The notes: generated from the sequence alone by a model not told the origin. Shown: positions 43,426-54,300, counted from the stretch's first letter. The stretch: 64,000 nucleotides of DNA from Armatimonadota bacterium (GCA_013314775.1 JABUFB010000008.1:1064392-1128391); one strand, 5' to 3'. Made by a program: numbers and translations.

Positions 43426-43779
43426 ATGGACTACATCCTGATTGAGGATCTGCTTGCGCGCTGCATTATCGGTATCAATGAGGATGAGCGCCGGGAGAAG
43501 CAGGATGTGGTCATCAACATTGTGCTCGGGCATGACTCACGCAAGGCAGGGCGCAGCGATGATTTCGCGGATGCGGTGGACTATCGTAGCATCAAGAAGC
43601 AGGTTTTTGCCATGGTTGAGAAGTCCGAGTTCTTCCTGGTCGAGGCGCTGGCTGAAGCAATTGCCGACATCTGCCTGAAGAACCCCCGGGTGGTCGAGGC
43701 GCAGGTGACGGTTCACAAGCCTTCGGCGTTGCGGTTCGCACGAACGGTCGGCATCCGCATCACCCGGAGGCGCGAGTAA
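43426..43779 (+). CDS. folB: Dihydroneopterin aldolase
   Basis: The product has 117 residues. AGGAG lies in the last codons of the reductase gene, before ATG 43426. The family pattern is present: DYILIEDLLARCIIGINEDERREKQ (with the conserved Glu), DAVDYRSIKKQVFAMVEKSEFFLVEALAEAIADIC and VTVHKPSALRFARTVGIRI. It converts dihydroneopterin to 6-hydroxymethyl-dihydropterin and glycolaldehyde. It overlaps nothing but is packed in a five-gene operon with FolK five bases further. Confidence 0.92.
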   Translation: MDYILIEDLLARCIIGINEDERREKQDVVINIVLGHDSRKAGRSDDFADAVDYRSIKKQVFAMVEKSEFFLVEALAEAIADICLKNPRVVEAQVTVHKPSALRFARTVGIRITRRRE

Positions 43780-43784
43780 GCACC

Positions 43785-44306
43785 GTGGCCCGCGTCTTCA
43801 TCGCTTTCGGCTCGAACATAGCGCCGGAGACCAACGTGCCGCGTGCACTGGACCTGCTGGCCGCAGCCGTGCGCGTCATCGCGGTATCCACCGTCTACCG
43901 CACGGAACCGATCGGAGCGCTGGACCAGGACCCGTTCTACAATGGGGCGTTCCTGATCGAGACTGATCTGGGGCCGCGCGTGCTGAAGTTCGAGCTGCTG
44001 CGAGGCATCGAGGGCGAACTGGGGCGGGTGCGCACGGCGGACAGGTATGCCCCGCGCACCATTGACCTGGACATCGCGCTCTATGGGGACCTGGTGGTAT
44101 CCGAGCCGAATCTGGTCATCCCCGACCCGGACATCAAGTCGCGGGCTTTTCTCGCGGTGCCGTTAGCGGAACTCGCACCAGAGATGGTCTTGCCCGGTGG
44201 CTGTGAGACACTGGCCCAAATCGCCACACGGATGGACAATGAGAAGATGGAGCCCCTCTGGGAGTTCACGAACCTGCTGAGGAGGAGCATCAGTAATGAA
44301 CCATGA
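43785..44306 (+). CDS. folK: 6-hydroxymethyl-dihydropterin pyrophosphokinase (HPPK)
   Basis: The product has 173 residues, starting at GTG 43785; GGAGG is about 14 bases upstream, which is long. The signature is [15 protein letters not shown] with the conserved R-x-x-D-x-D metal site. The N-terminus has [21 protein letters not shown], with [21 protein letters not shown] and [15 protein letters not shown] after it. It transfers pyrophosphate from ATP to the hydroxymethyl-dihydropterin made by FolB. It overlaps folE by 11 bases, indicating coupled translation. Dihydropteroate synthase is not in this window. Confidence 0.94.
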   Translation: MARVFIAFGSNIAPETNVPRALDLLAAAVRVIAVSTVYRTEPIGALDQDPFYNGAFLIETDLGPRVLKFELLRGIEGELGRVRTADRYAPRTIDLDIALYGDLVVSEPNLVIPDPDIKSRAFLAVPLAELAPEMVLPGGCETLAQIATRMDNEKMEPLWEFTNLLRRSISNEP

Positions 44307-44865
44307 GAGAGTGCGGGCGCTGATCAGGGAATTGCTGACGGAACTGGGAGAAGATCCGGACCGCGAGGGCCTGCTGAAGACCCCCGACCGGGTGGCGCGA
44401 GCCTACGAGTTCCTGACCTCGGGTTACCGCATGGACCTGGAGGAAGTGATCAACCAGGCGGTGTTCACACAGGACACAAACAACATGGTCATCGTCCGGG
44501 ACATCGAGCTGTACAGCATGTGTGAGCACCACATGCTGCCCTTCTATGGGCGCTGCCATGTGGGCTACATCTCCGACGGCAAGGTCTTCGGTCTCAGCAA
44601 GATCGCTCGCATGGTGGACATGTATGCAAGGCGGTTGCAGATCCAGGAACGCCTCACCGAACAGATCGCGCGGGCGATCATGGACAGCATCAATGCCGAG
44701 GGAGTTGGCGTCATCATCGAGGCGAAGCACCTGTGCATGATGATGCGCGGCGTGGAGAAGCAAAACTCCATGATGACCACATCATCGGTCCTCGGCAGCT
44801 TCCACGATGACGAGGCGACCCGCGCCGAGTTCCTGTCACTCATCGGCCGGCATCGCGACTTCTGA
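44296..44865 (+). CDS. folE: GTP cyclohydrolase I
   Basis: The product has 189 residues. GAGGAG lies about 8 bases before ATG 44296, within folK. The zinc and active-site pattern is complete: [67 protein letters not shown], and [23 protein letters not shown]. It converts GTP to dihydroneopterin triphosphate, the first step of pterin and folate synthesis. It ends the operon 29 bases before a convergent gene. Having FolE, FolB, FolK, a PTR1-like reductase and PCD together makes a nearly closed pterin module. Confidence 0.95.
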   Translation: MNHERVRALIRELLTELGEDPDREGLLKTPDRVARAYEFLTSGYRMDLEEVINQAVFTQDTNNMVIVRDIELYSMCEHHMLPFYGRCHVGYISDGKVFGLSKIARMVDMYARRLQIQERLTEQIARAIMDSINAEGVGVIIEAKHLCMMMRGVEKQNSMMTTSSVLGSFHDDEATRAEFLSLIGRHRDF

Positions 44866-44894
44866 TGGCCGTCTCACGGCCCGGAACGGCGCTC

Positions 44895-46820
44895 TCAGTC
44901 TCCGCTGAGCAGGCCGGCCTTGTGGTTTCCGATCGCCTCGGACACCCGCAGTGCCCGACCGTAAATGCGCAGGCCGCGCACTGTCCTGCCGATGACTACG
45001 CGGCTTGCGCCGTTCACGTCCCGCAGGTTCGGGTTGTAGCGTCCCCAGCCGAACTGGCGGCAGTCTCCCCCATCGCACAGCTTCCCATCCACCACAAACA
45101 GAATCAGCTTCGGGCCACCGTCAACGATGGCGACCACGTGGTGGACAGTGCCCGGGGTCAGCAGGCCAGGGTCGCAGTCCCACGAGTTTTCCGTCCGGCC
45201 ATCGTTGAGGATGATCCGCACCGTGCCTCGATCCGAGGTGGTCAGTGCCCAGCCGTGACCGGTCTCATCGCGCGCGTCGAGAAGCGTCTGGCCTGCTTCC
45301 AGGCTAGATAGCTGCAGCCACGCATCCACCGTGAACCCAGCGCGAAGGTCCTTCGTGCCGTAATCGGGCCGGGTGTTGTCCCGTGTAAGGAACTCGGGCA
45401 GGGCGGGCAGCGAAACGGCACCAGGCATGGGTTGCCGGACATCGAGCAGCTGCCCTTGGGTCGTAGCGGTGGCGTTCTCAAACTGCCCCCAGAGGCCGTC
45501 GAGTAGCGCGGGATCCACTTCGTGCACCCGAGCCACCTGCTTCTGGGTCTCGGTGAGGAAATACCGCCCGCCGTCTTCGATGAAATCCGGATAGCTCATG
45601 CGGACGAAAGGATCGTCGTCGTAGAGCACGACCTCCGGCTGCGTCCAGCGGATCTCCCGCCCATCGGGGGTGTCAATCTCCTCCCCTCCGCAGAGCCAGA
45701 CAGGGTTGCGGTCGTTGTAGGCGATGTTCAGGGCGTTGGGATTCTCACCGATGAACTTGCCGCCGTGATTGTGGAACCAGTACAGGTACTTGCCGTTGGC
45801 GCACTTCCAGGCGAAGTTCGCCGCCCGCGGGTGTTTCATGAGCCGGCCGTCATCGAAACGCTTGTATCGCGGAGTGGTCCAGGTATGCCCGCCGTCGCGG
45901 CTGTAGGTCTCCACCGGGTATCCATCGATGGACCGGTAGACGCAGTAGAAGGAGCCGTCGCTGAGCACGCAGTAGCTCTGCTCCTCACTTACCGGCCCGC
46001 CGCCGGGAGGGGTGCGCAGACCGATGTCGCCGTCCGGCAGTGTTTCCCAGTTGAGCTTCGCGGGATCCATCTCGCTGAGGATGTTGTCACTCTTGAGCAG
46101 GACGCCCTCGGACTGGGCGAAGAACCCCTCCCCCATCTTCCCCACCTTGTGCAGGGAGACGAAGGCCGCCCCGTCGTGAATGAACGGCTTGCCCACGTTC
46201 CAGAAGAAGCGCAAGGCCCCGCCATAGACGTTTTCGCGGTCGCAGGCGAACTCGCGAACAGGAATGTCGTAGCGCTCGGCAGACCAGGACTTCCCGTGGT
46301 CGTCGCTGTACTTGCAGACGAAATGCCCCAGGGAATCCACCCGGCTGAAGACGCCCTTGCCGTCGTGGCGCTTGACCTCGCGCACCTGGTCAGTGTTGTG
46401 GTTGTAGAAGATATAGACCCGGCCCGATGGCACTTTGAGCATGACCGCGTAGGATGCTTCCGGCCCACCGGGGGGCTCGACTGGAACCGGCGTGGACCAT
46501 GTGCGGCCCCGGTCGGTGCTGCGCATAGTGGTTACGTGCTGCCCTGGGGCGCCCTCATGCCCGGCGCCGGTGGTCACGCAACACAACCACGCGCCGTCGT
46601 CAGTCTGCACAATGTACGGCTGGTCGCTGTACGAGTCGGTGGGTATTACCCAGCCGTTGGCAATATGGCGCGGGTCCGGTATTGCGGTCTGGTGCGCAGT
46701 GGTCATCGACGTCTTCCCCTTTGCTGTCGTCAGCGTATCCGCCCGAGCAGCAGAACTCAGCTCGCCGGTGAGCGAGAGAAGTGTGAGTACGAAGCAAGCA
46801 GTCGGAGCAGAGCGGATCAC
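44895..46820 (-). CDS. Sialidase-like (BNR) protein with C-terminal LamG domain
   Basis: The product has 641 residues if read from GTG 46820 (GGGGAG 7-8 bases ahead), which yields a signal peptide (IRSAPTACFVLTLLSLTGELSSAARAD). An internal ATG would give a cytosolic form. Asp-box repeats are STDRGRTWS, SDDHGKSWS and SRDGGHTWT, typical of the sialidase propeller, with EQSYCVLSDGSFYCVYRS and YNDRNPVWLCGG between them. Residues about 480-630 form a LamG-like domain (FTVDAWLQLSSLEAGQ, GTVHHVVAIVDGGPKLILFVVDG). The protein is exported and carbohydrate-binding; sialidase activity itself is unproven, since the catalytic Arg triad and Tyr/Glu cannot be mapped by eye. Confidence 0.78.
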   Translation of the reverse strand: MIRSAPTACFVLTLLSLTGELSSAARADTLTTAKGKTSMTTAHQTAIPDPRHIANGWVIPTDSYSDQPYIVQTDDGAWLCCVTTGAGHEGAPGQHVTTMRSTDRGRTWSTPVPVEPPGGPEASYAVMLKVPSGRVYIFYNHNTDQVREVKRHDGKGVFSRVDSLGHFVCKYSDDHGKSWSAERYDIPVREFACDRENVYGGALRFFWNVGKPFIHDGAAFVSLHKVGKMGEGFFAQSEGVLLKSDNILSEMDPAKLNWETLPDGDIGLRTPPGGGPVSEEQSYCVLSDGSFYCVYRSIDGYPVETYSRDGGHTWTTPRYKRFDDGRLMKHPRAANFAWKCANGKYLYWFHNHGGKFIGENPNALNIAYNDRNPVWLCGGEEIDTPDGREIRWTQPEVVLYDDDPFVRMSYPDFIEDGGRYFLTETQKQVARVHEVDPALLDGLWGQFENATATTQGQLLDVRQPMPGAVSLPALPEFLTRDNTRPDYGTKDLRAGFTVDAWLQLSSLEAGQTLLDARDETGHGWALTTSDRGTVRIILNDGRTENSWDCDPGLLTPGTVHHVVAIVDGGPKLILFVVDGKLCDGGDCRQFGWGRYNPNLRDVNGASRVVIGRTVRGLRIYGRALRVSEAIGNHKAGLLSGD

Positions 46821-47019
46821 CGATTCGGCTCCCCTGGTATGGCTCACGCGAGCAGAACCGCGGAAAGCTCTGTAGCATTCCCCAATGCGTCGCCCCTGAC
46901 CTTGTGCACATGAACGCTGGGAGGTGAGGACGGCACAGAGCCGGAATTGTGGCTGGTTACTGCTCACCGGGCAGAGGGCAAAACCGCCCCGGAATTCATC
47001 GCACCTCAAGGAGCCTGCC

Positions 47020-48327
47020 ATGTGGCGCTTGTGTCTTCTTGTCGCCCTTTGCATTGGCACAATCGGCTGCGCCGCCGAGAATGTCAATCCCTTCCCACTG
47101 GGGGTCTACTGGCCCTGGGAAAGGCTTTGCGGGCATGCTCAGCGCCTGAATATGGACAAGTGGCAACTCGTAGACCAGCGCCTGGAGGATATGCAGGCCC
47201 ACAACGTGGACACCGTCTGGGTGGTCAATCTCAACATAAAGGACCTCGGCCCGCTGGCGGAACGCTGCGCGGCCCGGGGAATGCGGCTAATCCCTGCGCT
47301 CAGCGAATTGCACTACAACATCGATTGGCGGCGGAACAACTGGGAATACCTGGAGAAGCAGTCGAAAGCCGCCCTGGAAGCTGCGGGGGACAGCCCCGCA
47401 GTGATCGCCTGGGCGCTGTGCGATGAGCCGCGCAAGGACATCGTCGCCGAGATGGAGCAGTTCCGCCTCAAGTTCGCCGAATGGGGCGCGAAACAGCCGG
47501 GCATCGTGGTCACCATGTGGCCCGACACTCCAACCTACGCCCGAGAGACCGGGTTCCCTTTCCCTTGCACCGACGTGTACCCGTTCTTCTCCGACAAGAA
47601 CCCTAACGGGCCCAATCCGGCCCGGGTATCGCGCAACTGGTATCGCACGCAGGTTGCGAACACGGTGAAGGTGGCTCACGAGAACCACAAGACACCGTGG
47701 ATCATGCCCCAGATGTTCGCGGACATCTGGGGACCGTGGAAGTATGACGAGAAAGGCGACATGACCATCCTGCCCGGTGGCGTACTCCACTGGCGCGCTC
47801 CCACCGTGGGCGAGACGCGCTGGCAGATCTGGAGCGCGCTCGGTCTGGGAGCACAGGCGGTGATCTTCTACGTCCACGAGCCACCGGTGAGCGACAATGC
47901 GGACAAGCCGCCGTACACGGGCACGACCTTCCCTGAGAGCATGAAGGCCACCGAAGAGACTGCCCTGCACATGAGCGGCGGGCTTATCCGTCCGGACGGT
48001 TCTGCCACCCAGCAGTACGAGGCCCTGGGGAAGGCCTTCGCCGAGGTACGCAAGCTGCTGCCGGTGCTCCAGGGCGCGAAGCCGCTGGACATCTGGCCAG
48101 TGCAAGTGAGCGCACCGGGCTGGGTGGGGATACTGAAAACCGCGGATGGGAAGACCCTGGCGGTGGTAGTGAATGACGACACCGACAACAGGCAGGAGTT
48201 GACGTTGACGGGTGCCGAGAAAGGGCTGAAGGATCTGCGCACCGGCCTGGAGCTGAAACCGGGAGTGGAGGGGAATATTGTGCTGACACTGGAAGCCGGC
48301 GACGGGACGGTGCTGGAGATCCAGTAG
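47020..48327 (+). CDS. Exported TIM-barrel protein, glycosidase-like
   Basis: The product has 435 residues. AGGAG precedes ATG 47020, and the signal segment (WRLCLLVALCIGTIGCAAE) has Cys at a lipobox-like site, though with Thr at -3 it is not a clean lipobox. The barrel reads DMQAHNVDTVWVVNLNIKDL, GMRLIPALSELHYNIDW, VIAWALCDEPRKDI (possible acid/base Glu) and TRWQIWSALGLGAQAVIFY. A small beta domain follows (LAVVVNDDTDNRQELTL). It is probably a GH-A-type enzyme or its inactive relative. It is divergent from the sialidase-like gene and is closed by a strong hairpin. Confidence 0.72.
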   Translation: MWRLCLLVALCIGTIGCAAENVNPFPLGVYWPWERLCGHAQRLNMDKWQLVDQRLEDMQAHNVDTVWVVNLNIKDLGPLAERCAARGMRLIPALSELHYNIDWRRNNWEYLEKQSKAALEAAGDSPAVIAWALCDEPRKDIVAEMEQFRLKFAEWGAKQPGIVVTMWPDTPTYARETGFPFPCTDVYPFFSDKNPNGPNPARVSRNWYRTQVANTVKVAHENHKTPWIMPQMFADIWGPWKYDEKGDMTILPGGVLHWRAPTVGETRWQIWSALGLGAQAVIFYVHEPPVSDNADKPPYTGTTFPESMKATEETALHMSGGLIRPDGSATQQYEALGKAFAEVRKLLPVLQGAKPLDIWPVQVSAPGWVGILKTADGKTLAVVVNDDTDNRQELTLTGAEKGLKDLRTGLELKPGVEGNIVLTLEAGDGTVLEIQ

Positions 48328-48367
48328 TAGCCCTGCGTCCCGCCCTCGACACGGGATTCCAAACACC

Positions 48368-48410
48368 CCGGATGGGGCAGCGGGAACAGGAGATATACTG
48401 CCCCATCCGG
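48368..48410. terminator. 13-bp perfect hairpin at a convergent junction
   Basis: CCGGATGGGGCAG (48368-48380) pairs with CTGCCCCATCCGG (48398-48410) around a 17-base loop. It lies between the stops at 48327 and 48444 and can end both transcripts. There is no clear U-tract. Confidence 0.65.
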
Positions 48411-48443
48411 ACGTGAGGGGTGAAGCCGGCCGAAGCGACGTTT

Positions 48444-49217
48444 CTACGCCCCAAACACCTGCGCCGCGATGCCAAAGGTTTCCTCAGCTTCCGCCGGCGT
48501 GGCGATGCCGACGCAGACGCCATCCACGCCGGGAACACTCAGCGCGTACTCGATGCCTTCCTGGGGTGCGACCCGGCCCATTGCCAGCGGCTTCATGGCG
48601 ATGATCTTCCTGCTGGACTTGCGCACCACATCCAGCACCTGTTCGACACACGGGCACATGCGCCAGGCGATCTTGTTTATCGGCGTGTTGATGACCTGCA
48701 CGTCGAACTTCTCGGCGATGGGCACCGTCTCGCCGCCGTTGTGGCTGGACATGCCCGGAATGAACCCGGCGGCGCGGATGTTTGCGAGCAGTTCGGAAAA
48801 CTCCGGCCTGAAGGTCCACTCGGATCGCCAGAACATCGAGTCTGTAACCTGCCCGTGTACCAGGCAGACCCGGCAATTCACGCGCTTGAGGAAGTCCAGT
48901 TGCGCCGGAATTTCCGCGCCGACGATGACAAAGTTGGCCATCTCGATGCCGGTCAGTTCCTGAGCCGCCTCTACTGCCTGGGCCACCTTGTCGCACTGTT
49001 CGTTGCCGGGGCTGCACATGATGCTGCGCACCCCCGCACTGAGGGCGGCCACAATGACATCGCGGATCGGCTCGAATGTGCGAAAGCGCTCCGCGTACTC
49101 CTTTGCCCGCGCATTGCTCAGGTAGGAGTATCCGAGCAAAGGGTTGTGGCCGAGAATCATCTTCGTGAAAGCGGCGCCTTCCACCTGGAAGGTCGGCAAC
49201 ATCGTGGCAGCAGCCAT
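48444..49217 (-). CDS. Aldo/keto-reductase-like cytosolic protein
   Basis: The product has 257 residues from ATG 49217 (AAGGAC about 10 bases ahead). It begins PTFQVEGAAFTKMILGHNPLLGYSYL. The end reads KPLAMGRVAPQEGIEYALSVPGVDGVCVGIATPAEAEETFG, which is the C-terminal pattern of aldo/keto reductases. The N-terminal catalytic Tyr/Lys motifs are not evident, so it is a divergent or possibly inactive member. It may be a TIM-barrel enzyme of sugar metabolism. It follows the membrane protein gene at 49303 by 85 bases on the same strand. Confidence 0.6.
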   Translation of the reverse strand: MAAATMLPTFQVEGAAFTKMILGHNPLLGYSYLSNARAKEYAERFRTFEPIRDVIVAALSAGVRSIMCSPGNEQCDKVAQAVEAAQELTGIEMANFVIVGAEIPAQLDFLKRVNCRVCLVHGQVTDSMFWRSEWTFRPEFSELLANIRAAGFIPGMSSHNGGETVPIAEKFDVQVINTPINKIAWRMCPCVEQVLDVVRKSSRKIIAMKPLAMGRVAPQEGIEYALSVPGVDGVCVGIATPAEAEETFGIAAQVFGA

Positions 49218-49302
49218 GCGGGTTCGTCCTTTCGGTCGGGAGCGCTCCCTGGAGATCATTCACCATGCGCCCCCCCGATTCCTCCCCCGAAGTCATCGGG
49301 GA

Positions 49303-51231
49303 TTAGTCCACGAACCGGTAGCAGGGAATGTGCAGCGCAATGCTGACAATGTTCAGGACGCTGACAACCACGAAGTCCGCGAGGATCAGCCCGAGGAAGA
49401 AAGGCTGAGACCTCTGGGCCAACCGGTGTCCTCCGTACTTGGCGATGGCAGTTTTCAGCACCCAGGCGGTGAGAAGCGGCATCCAGGCGTGGTTCATCTG
49501 GATATTGCCTGAAATCGCGTAGCCCAGCGGGTGGAAGGGCCAGTTCACGTAGCGCATCCGCATGGTCTGCAGGAAGAACGCGAATCCCAGGCCGAAGCCG
49601 ATGGCTGGAATCGAGGCCCATTGCGGGCCCTGCGGCGCCTTGAGCCAGTTGTCCATGGTCGTAAATGCCCAGAGGTTGAACCGGCCACCTTTGGCGAGAG
49701 CGCCCACATCATAATAGATGTGCAGGAAGCTCCAGAAGGCGGCGAGAGACCCGACCACTCCAGCGAGCATCAGCGCCATACCGATCCCCCTGGACTTGCC
49801 GCCAGTCAGCTCCTGCAAACGAATGCCCTCCATCTGGTGGGGCATCGGGTGGCTGCGGAAGATGCTGCTGAACCACGAAAGCATGCCCATGCTGGTCAGG
49901 TCTTTGGTCGGGAAGGCGCGGGGGCCGAAGACCGAGGACAGGATGACATCGGGACCGGTGAAGTGCAGGTCATGGACCGGCGTGCCAAACTGGGCGCGTA
50001 CCCGGGTGATCGCAAGGGACAGGATGTAGTAGATGCCGAAGACCCCGACGGCCGTAATCAGACGCATCCCCAGGGAGACGGCGAACCAGATCAGCCCGCC
50101 AAACCCGATGAGCAGTCCCAGGGCAGCGAGGCGGTACGGCAGGGGCTCATCATCATCCTTCAGCCGCGACGGCAGGCCCAGGACCGTATCCCAGACCTGC
50201 TTCAGATGCCCCCGACCCAACCACAGGCCATATGCCGCGAAGAGCACGTACGCGCCGAAGCCCTGGTGGTTCGCGAAAGGGAACCCACGGATCTGGTTCA
50301 GGCCCAGACCGGCGCTCAGCACCAGCGCAGCCTTCCAAAGCAGGTAGAAGAACCAGGACGAAAATAGGAAGTCATTGGGCATCTGGTAGCCCAGGCCGAT
50401 CAGAAACGGGTAGAAAGACCGGGGCATCCAGCCCACCGCGTTCCATGGCCTGCCCCGAAAGTAGTGCCCCATGTCCTGCTCGAAGATGGGGATCATCGGC
50501 ATTGACGGGTAGTGGAAAGCCAGGGCGTTCCAGATCTCGACTGACGCCGCCAGCCCGAAGCCCATCCAGAACGCCCTGCTGCGCGCCAGCCTGGACTGGG
50601 GCTGTGCGATCTCCAGGGGCAGGTGAACAAGCGGGCAGTCCAGGTGCTCGCCATCCAGCCAGCGCCGTCTGATGAGGACGTTGAGGCAAAACATCACCAA
50701 GAGCAGCAGCGCGATGAAGAGTGTCCACACCAGCACCGGGCCGAGCCAGGCGGAGATCACCTCGGGCTGGTAGAAGGTGGAACCGCCCTCGTAGTAGCCC
50801 TTGAGGATGCCCTTGTCCTGGACTGTAAGCCAGGTGGGCAGGTGCGGGTTGAGGATCTCCTCCCACTTGTTCTCGGGTCCGGCCATCCAGAATGAGTAGC
50901 TGAACAAGGGCATAAGGGTCTGGATGAAGTCGATGCCCGAGATGGCGGAACTGATGCAGACCATGGAGTAGACCAGCAGGAGTTCGGAAGGGCGAAACGC
51001 GAGACGCGGAGACAGGCGACGGGCCAGCGCGTTCGCGAAGCGCAGCACCAGCAGGCAGAAGACAGCATTGAAGAACAGGGAGAAGACGGTGGGGAAGGCC
51101 GTCTGCCGGTTGCGCTCCATCTGCGCGATCCAATAGACGTTCACCGGAACCAGCGCCAGTCCCAGGAGGACTGCGCGCAGGCTCATCCCGCCGGGAGACC
51201 AGTCACGTTCAGGAGAGTTGGCACTGCTCAT
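49303..51231 (-). CDS. Large polytopic membrane protein (DUF6785-like)
   Basis: The product has 642 residues. About twelve hydrophobic segments are visible, for example LRAVLLGLALVPVNVYWIAQ, VFSLFFNAVFCLLVLRFANA, LVWTLFIALLLLVMFCLNVL and AALVLSAGLGLNQIRGF. Patterns such as LEIAQPQSRLARS and LPLEIAQ between helices recall proteins of the DUF6785/6784 pair found in Armatimonadota and relatives; this is memory of a pattern, not a search. It is probably a transporter or a surface-polymer enzyme. It is followed by the reductase-like gene and preceded, 73 bases upstream, by the 1462-residue glycosidase-like gene, all on the minus strand. Confidence 0.7.
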   Translation of the reverse strand: MSSANSPERDWSPGGMSLRAVLLGLALVPVNVYWIAQMERNRQTAFPTVFSLFFNAVFCLLVLRFANALARRLSPRLAFRPSELLLVYSMVCISSAISGIDFIQTLMPLFSYSFWMAGPENKWEEILNPHLPTWLTVQDKGILKGYYEGGSTFYQPEVISAWLGPVLVWTLFIALLLLVMFCLNVLIRRRWLDGEHLDCPLVHLPLEIAQPQSRLARSRAFWMGFGLAASVEIWNALAFHYPSMPMIPIFEQDMGHYFRGRPWNAVGWMPRSFYPFLIGLGYQMPNDFLFSSWFFYLLWKAALVLSAGLGLNQIRGFPFANHQGFGAYVLFAAYGLWLGRGHLKQVWDTVLGLPSRLKDDDEPLPYRLAALGLLIGFGGLIWFAVSLGMRLITAVGVFGIYYILSLAITRVRAQFGTPVHDLHFTGPDVILSSVFGPRAFPTKDLTSMGMLSWFSSIFRSHPMPHQMEGIRLQELTGGKSRGIGMALMLAGVVGSLAAFWSFLHIYYDVGALAKGGRFNLWAFTTMDNWLKAPQGPQWASIPAIGFGLGFAFFLQTMRMRYVNWPFHPLGYAISGNIQMNHAWMPLLTAWVLKTAIAKYGGHRLAQRSQPFFLGLILADFVVVSVLNIVSIALHIPCYRFVD

Positions 51232-51304
51232 TCCGATTGAGCACGACTGTGGGGCATCTGCCGCCCTGTGATTGGTGCGGTGAATGAGGGATGGAAGTCG
51301 TGCA

Positions 51305-54300
51305 TCAGAAGCTCAGCACCCCGAAATGCGAGGCGTCCTTGCCGCCGCAGATTCCCGGCGTCATTTCGAGCCATCCCCGGAAACCCTGGCCATCCGAATC
51401 ATTTACCGTGAAGGAAAAGGCCGCCACGCTCCCAGCTGCGTGCGAGACTCCCGGCAGGGCAGACCACGGGATAGCCGCCTCGTATTGGGTGCGGTCGCCG
51501 TCCCGGACCACCTGGATCTGCGACTCGCTGACAACGCGCTCCTGGGGCATCCAGGACCACAACTGCGGGCCTTCAGGGGTCAGCGCCAGGCCGAACTCGA
51601 TCACCCGGTCGAAGGTGCTGCGCCGGGGAGGATTGCCCGGGCGGAAATCAAGCTGGATCGCGTCGCCCTGCCACATGGCGGCCTGCGCGTTGGGCTGGTC
51701 GTGAGCGTTATCTGTAACGTCGGCGGCGAAGTACAGCGCCGCGTCATCCATTGCGAGCCAGGCCTTCGCCGACAGGTCTTCCGGGCCGCCATACTCCGGC
51801 AGATTCTTCGCCTGCGCCGGGCCGAGAGCAATCGGCTCGGACGCGGCCCACTCGGACAGGTCGCCATCGATTGCAGGCGTCAGGCGCGCCAGCGAGAACC
51901 GAGGTCTGGAAGCGCCGACGTTCAGGCCGTGACTGGCCTCACTCTCCACCACGAATGCCTTGAGCGTGACGGGGCCCCGGGGCGCATCCGCTGGGACCCG
52001 GCAGCGCAGGGCGCAGACCGCTTCGGAACCCGGCTCAATCGCCGCGAAGGTGAGGCTGCGGCCGGGCCAGATGTCCCACTCCGCTGGAGCCTGGATCACC
52101 ACACGGCTGTCCCGCGAGACGGATTCGCTGCGGTTGTTTCGCAGCCGCACCAGCGCCACTGCGGTTTCGCCTGCCCGCAGGCCACCGTCTCGCAGGTCAA
52201 CGGCGACTTGCAGCCCCTTGACGATCTGGGCCTCCCACGGCACCCGCAGCACGTGGGTCTCGTCGAGCTTGAGGTGCAGCGTGGCCCGCAGGATATCGCC
52301 CTGTGCACTCAGCGCCGGCGCCTGCACGGGAACCGCAGCCCTGAGCCACCCTTCTCGCTCCGGGTCTGGTTTCAGGTCGGATGAAGCGCGGCGCCCATCA
52401 CCCGTCTCGCACCAGACCGCGGGGTCAAGTCCGGGAGCCTTCACCCGCACCACCGGGCCGGTCCAGTCGTGCTCTGCCACAGTCTCGCCGGGCAGTTCGA
52501 CCTCCCATTCAACGCCGCGCTGTGCTGCAAAGGCATCAAGCCGGAAACGCTCAGCCTCCGGCGCCTGAGCGAGGTCGGATGGGACACTGTCTGCGGACCT
52601 CACCCGCCGCACTTCAATCACCCGGGCCTCCCAGGGCGCGAGAATCTCCCGTCGCTTGAGCACCGGCGACGCAGAGAAACCGCAGAGCGAGTTGCCCTCC
52701 TTGCTGATGTTGGTCAGCAGGAGGCAGTCTCCCTCGCCCGCTGCGCCACCGTAGCGTGCGGGATCAAGCTCGAAGTCAAAGGCCTTCCGGCGCGGACTGA
52801 GATTCGCCATGAATACGCCGAGTGTGCCGTCGCTGCCCTTCCATACTGTGGACATCACCGCCGGGAGAGTTGCGTCGAAGGGCTTGCTGTCCCACCCATG
52901 CCAGGCGCCGGTCACAGTGCCCACATCCTTGAGCGGCTTCAGCTCGCCCATGATCTCGCCCTCGATGACGTACTTCAGGGCGGCGTGGCGCAGGCGCACC
53001 AGTTGCCGCAAGTAGTTGCCACGCTCGGTTGGGTTGGCGTCGTCGAAACCCATCCAGCCGAGTTGCGAGCCCCAGATGAAGTCCCGGCCCTCAATCATCG
53101 CGTAGGGCTGAAGCCCCGGCTGGCAACGTGCATTGCTGGCGAAGTAGATCGAGTAGCCGCTGTATACCGCGGTCATCATCGGGATCTCATCGGGGTGCCG
53201 CGGGTTCCAGATCAGGAAGCAGTCAACGCCATCCATATACGGCTCGGCGTTGTTCTCGGTGGTGATGAGCGCGTTGCGGCCGCCCCTGTGGGCAGCTTCC
53301 TGGACGCGGTCGAGAAGCACCCGATAGCCGTCCACCCACCAGCGTCCGCCGCCCAGAGGGTGACCGTGCGCCGGGTCGTAACAAAGCGCAGGCCCGGCAG
53401 CAGCGATCTGGTCGATGTAGATGCCGTTCACGCCATACTCGCCGATGAGCCGGTCGCAGATCTCGGCGATTGTCGTCTGCCAGACCTCCGTGGCCGGGCA
53501 CATGGGTGCCTGATTCACGCCATTGCCGTAGACCTCGTTGTATGGCTTTCCGTCGAGACCCTTGGCGGTCCAGGGCAGCCACCGCGCAAAAGCTTCCACG
53601 TCCTTGTCCACGATTCGCCCATTGATGTAGGGCATGATGACCTTGCCCTCGGGCACCACCTGGTCTATGGCGGCCTTGAAGTCGGGTTTTGCCGGGAAGT
53701 AGTCGGGATAGTGGGTGTCGAAGGGCCAGCGGTGCCAGGAGTACCAGTGCAGGCCCACGGGGACCCCGAAAAAGTCCGCAGCCCGACGCAGTCCCTCGGT
53801 CACCTGCTCCTCGGTCCCCCCGCCAAGGAACCAGAGACCGAGATTCTTACAGAAGTCGGGCGTCGACTCCCGCGTGGTCAGCGGGCCTTCCGAGGTCCAC
53901 GTCTGCTTGAGCGCCCAGGTGCGATACATCTTCGCGGCCTGCCACCAGTCCGGGCCGCAGACGCCCAGCGCAAACGGCCCCGGCGAACGGTAGTCGTTCC
54001 CCGCCCGAGTGGCTTCGGGAGCAGGCGTGCGGTACAGGAAGTGGTCGCCCGCCCGGAAGTTGAAAAACTTGGGGCAGGCGCCGGGGTCCTCATAGCCCAA
54101 GTACAGGCCGCTCTCTCTTTCGTGCAGGGAGACGAACTCCATGGGCCAGTTCGCAGAGGGATAGCTGCCGGACTGCTCGGTGACCGCCGGGTACAAGATG
54201 CCCCAGTTGCTGCGAGGCACTGCCAGCTTGGGACGGCCCAACGCGGAGATGCCGCTGATCCGCGGGAATTCTACCTCCATGATGCTCCAGGCAGCGCTGT

